Source of the DNA: Leishmania donovani
Lineage: Eukaryota > Euglenozoa > Kinetoplastea > Trypanosomatida > Trypanosomatidae
Length of the DNA: 64,000 nucleotides
Direction: 5' to 3'
NCBI RefSeq assembly: GCF_000227135.1
Contig: NC_018244.1
Coordinates: 570,734 to 634,733 of the forward strand
Part shown: positions 61,542 to 64,000 of the stretch, piece after piece
Layout of the letters: every line of letters starts with the position of its first letter
How positions within the stretch are numbered: position 1 is the first letter of the stretch
The notes under the pieces: generated by a model
Seen by the model: the letters and a program-made list of their open reading frames with translations, nothing else
Database searches by the model: none
Told to the model about the DNA's origin: nothing
Translations under genes and position numbers: made by a program

Positions 61542-62576
61542 CCGTGAGCGACGCAGGAGGCCGCATCACTCCGAGTGCGCTCCATTCTGTCCTCTCTCGT
61601 ACGCGCTTCTATCGGAACGCGTGGGCGTGCGTACGTGTCTCTGCAACTCGCGCGAAAATGAGGGGGCGATCGGTCTTACCCTGCATCCGCTTTTTCTTTT
61701 GGTCCGCCTCCACTCCAGTGCACTCGCCTGCTTCCCTTGTCCCTCTCGCACGTGGGTCGTTGTTGCTGTGGAGGGACGGGCCTCGAAGGACGGGTAGCGT
61801 GCCCTCTCCCTCTTCTTTTCCTTGCCTCTCTACGTTGCTCATGACCCTTCATCAACTGAAGGTTGCGGTGGAGGACGAGCAGCGAAGGAATCACATCAGC
61901 ACGTTTTGCGCGCACGCTAAAGCAAGCAATATCAAGGAAAGGAACACCATGATGCGATGGGCGCGAGACACGGTTGTTTTGGACGTGTACCTATGCTGCG
62001 TGCTCCTGGGCCGCTCCGCTACTGTCCCCTCTTGCCCAGCCCTCCAGGGCAGCAGTTTGGGAAGAGGGCAGAGCATACGGAGAATACCATGCGCGTTTGT
62101 ATGCCTCCCTGTCTCGGATTCCTCTTTCCAAGTGATGGGGTGTTGGTGGCTCTGCAAGCCTTTCGTGCTCCGCCACTCTTCGTGCCAGCAGCTGTGCTCT
62201 CCCCGTTTGCCCCCCCCCCCCCGCCTTCACCGCACACCCGCGCATCTCTTCTCCGCCCTCGATTCCTCATGCACCACGTCCGCCATCTTTCTCCTCCCTC
62301 GCTCGCCCCATCTATCTTCTTTTATGCGTTTTGGCCGCATGCAGACCGACAAGAGACACAGACCTCTGCTTGCTGTCCGGTTTCTCTCAGCTTCATCCAC
62401 ACGTGTACGCACGAGAGGCTGTCCTGTGCGGAGGTGCACCGCACGGCTCTTTCCCCCTCATTCCCCATTGCCGCCCGTGCCTACGCAGACCATCCCGCAC
62501 GGGCCTGGAAAAAAGATAGCGCTGCTTTTCATCGCGGCGCCCTTCGCCCCTTCTCACACCGGACGAGGTCGCAGCC
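61542..62576. other. Spacer before the IQ-motif gene
   Basis: These 1.0 kb are C/T-rich in parts, with a C run near 62212-62222 and pyrimidine tracts at 62280-62320 that may serve trans-splicing. The 381-codon open frame covering it (61538-62683) is Ser/Cys/Arg/Leu-rich, overlaps the next gene out of frame and is rejected. Confidence 0.5.
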
Positions 62577-64000
62577 ATGTCAAACTTTTCCCCTGTCAAG
62601 TGCGAGATGGACGGCCTCTCGCCAGCGGCAGGCACCGACGGCAACCCTCTCGCTCAGCCCTTCTGGCAGTCCTCTCGCTCTAGCCTGCCCACCTTTGACG
62701 TGCACGGACGAGGTACCGCTCGCGGCCGTTTACAGAACCCGGCGCACATAGACAGCATCCACCGCAGTGAGGGAAGCCGTGTGGGTCAAGACACGTGCCG
62801 CTACATGCAGGCTGCCGCGGCCAGCAGTCAGAAAGCGGTGCACCAGCTGCTGAGTCGCCTGCAGACGTACAGAAGCTTTAAGCCCTTTCTTTCCCCCCCG
62901 GCACCGTACAGGGACAACTTCTTCACGCATGACCGCGGCTTCAGCAGCTTTAGCGGACCCTCGCACGGCAGATTGTCCACTGCGACGGTGAGCAGGGACC
63001 AGCTCTGGCAGATGGTGGACGGTATCCTCGACACATCGGTGGCGCAGCTGCTTCAGCACAACGCCGAGGGCCACTTCATCATGACGCTGCAGTCGGCGCT
63101 CGGGTTGGAAGCGCCGATCTCAACGGCGAAGAGCGGTACCGTCATCGAGAGCCGCAAAGCAGCGACGCCCGCGATCAACGGCGGGGCGACCGAGTTGGCA
63201 AGCGAGGAGCGCACGCCTGCCGGTGGCCCTCGCCAGCCACTGCCGCCCGCCTTGCAGAAAACTGCCGTCATGTCATCCTTCGCGCCAGCGAGCGCGTTGG
63301 CCAATCGCTGGTCCTTGGACCACCCTTCTGCGACAACTGCCGCGGTAGAAGAGCAGCACCATGCGTGGGCCACATTTGACCAGCAGCGACAGCGCACAAG
63401 TCGTTGCTTCTACCTCCAGGCTATGCAGGAGCAGCTGGATGTTCTGCAGGCGGAGCAGGCGAGGGATGCCGCTGACACGACGCACTCGCCCCCAAACCGC
63501 GGCGACGACTCACACCGCTACCTCCTGGACGTGCACAGCTCCAGTGACTCAGAGGATGCGGTGACGAAAGCCGAGGAGGAAAAGCAGCAGGCGCTGTGGC
63601 GTACCTTCCAAGATGGACCCGTGCTGACGGTGGGGGCTTCCGAGTCGCCTCGTGAAACAGCACTGGGCGTCCCTGGGATTGTGAGCGACTACTTGGAGAG
63701 CACTGATCTGCAAGACTGGCTACACTGCTCATGGGCGCACCGCACCCACCGTCATGAGAGCGCCGCTCTGCGTATACAGTGCGCTTATCGCGTGTACCGG
63801 GCACGGTGTAAGGTGCGAGAGATGCGATACGAACGACGGCAGGCCTTTTTGGCTAGCCTCAGCGCCGAACGCAAGGCTCGGCAGGTGTGGGACCTAGCGT
63901 TGCAGGTGCAGAAAGACACGACAACGACGACGACCAGTGGTACCGACAGCACATTGCGGGCGCTGCAGTTTTTCATCAACAAGGTGAACGCCGTTGTGGC
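62577..64000 (+). CDS. IQ-motif protein, partial (runs off window)
   Basis: The frame is open from ATG 62577 (GCAGCCATGT) to the last base, giving 474 codons of an unfinished gene. The first 250 residues are polar and low complexity with a few structured patches (RDQLWQMVDGILDTSVAQLL, HFIMTLQSALGLEAP). Glu/Gln-rich helical stretches follow (CFYLQAMQEQLDVLQAEQAR). At about residue 399, AALRIQCAYRVYRARCKV is a good IQ motif (IQxxxRxxxxR), a calmodulin or calmodulin-like light-chain binding site. The following basic helix (REMRYERRQAFLASLSAERK) suits this. No TM segment is seen. IQ proteins in trypanosomatids are often cytoskeletal or flagellar, but nothing here proves that. Confidence 0.75.
   Translation, partial: MSNFSPVKCEMDGLSPAAGTDGNPLAQPFWQSSRSSLPTFDVHGRGTARGRLQNPAHIDSIHRSEGSRVGQDTCRYMQAAAASSQKAVHQLLSRLQTYRSFKPFLSPPAPYRDNFFTHDRGFSSFSGPSHGRLSTATVSRDQLWQMVDGILDTSVAQLLQHNAEGHFIMTLQSALGLEAPISTAKSGTVIESRKAATPAINGGATELASEERTPAGGPRQPLPPALQKTAVMSSFAPASALANRWSLDHPSATTAAVEEQHHAWATFDQQRQRTSRCFYLQAMQEQLDVLQAEQARDAADTTHSPPNRGDDSHRYLLDVHSSSDSEDAVTKAEEEKQQALWRTFQDGPVLTVGASESPRETALGVPGIVSDYLESTDLQDWLHCSWAHRTHRHESAALRIQCAYRVYRARCKVREMRYERRQAFLASLSAERKARQVWDLALQVQKDTTTTTTSGTDSTLRALQFFINKVNAVV

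Noticed and set aside
61538..62683. 381-codon + strand open frame overlapping the stop of the 61152-61541 gene
   Set aside because: Ser/Cys/Arg/Leu/Pro-rich translation of C/T-rich spacer, no domain, and it overlaps the well-supported IQ gene out of frame.

Overview
The window looks like a piece of a Leishmania chromosome (kinetoplastid protist). The evidence is GC-rich, intron-free genes all on one strand, long pyrimidine-rich and (CA)n-rich spacers with AG dinucleotides ahead of start codons (the pattern of trans-splicing acceptors), a trypanosomatid-type histone H2B, and dispersed repeats of the kind found in Leishmania 3'UTRs. From memory only, histone H2B close to eIF3B fits chromosome 17 of L. 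major; I cannot verify this or name the species. Three runs of N (7382-7480, 42560-42658, 55274-56158) show a draft assembly.

All 20 protein genes I can support lie on the + strand, so the window is the inside of one polycistronic transcription unit. In order: an arginine/serine-rich coiled-coil protein (232-2826); a VAP/major-sperm-protein membrane protein (4778-6145); histone H2B (9233-9568); a TMEM94-like P-type-ATPase-related membrane protein (11038-15660); a TTC27/Emw1-like TPR protein (16596-19460); the RNA cytidine acetyltransferase NAT10/Kre33 (20173-23427); an OSCP1 homologue (24683-26038); a ferredoxin-fold-like mitochondrial protein (27396-28349); a QCR9-like complex III subunit (29317-29520); eIF3B (30436-32565); a mitochondrial-looking one-TM protein (34053-35009); a METTL25-like methyltransferase (36249-39395); a Cys/His-cluster plus ubiquitin-like protein (42846-44609); a membrane protein (47602-48327); NMN adenylyltransferase (49318-50241); a membrane-anchored cytochrome b5-domain protein (50924-51583); an aldonolactone oxidase of the ascorbate pathway (53192-54679); SDA1 (57740-60355); a small unknown protein (61152-61541); and the 5' part of an IQ-motif protein that runs off the end (62577-64000).

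Spacers are long (0.7-3.5 kb) and hold simple repeats, polypyrimidine tracts and four copies of one ~360-bp dispersed repeat (about 3099, 35158, 46443 and 52394), all in sense orientation downstream of a gene, as expected for a SIDER-type element in 3'UTRs. The genes are housekeeping genes with no operon-like logic: ribosome production and translation (NAT10, SDA1, eIF3B), mitochondrion (QCR9-like, ferredoxin-like, two membrane proteins), cofactor metabolism (NMNAT, lactone oxidase) and membranes (VAP-like, TMEM94-like).

I found no CRISPR, phage, plasmid or clear novel multi-gene system. The points most worth a second look are the possible premature stop and long tail of the VAP-like protein, the TMEM94-like degenerate pump, the Cys/His plus ubiquitin-like architecture, the odd cysteine spacing of the ferredoxin-like protein, the near-identical repeats, and three stretches that look like gene relics or genes hidden by assembly gaps.
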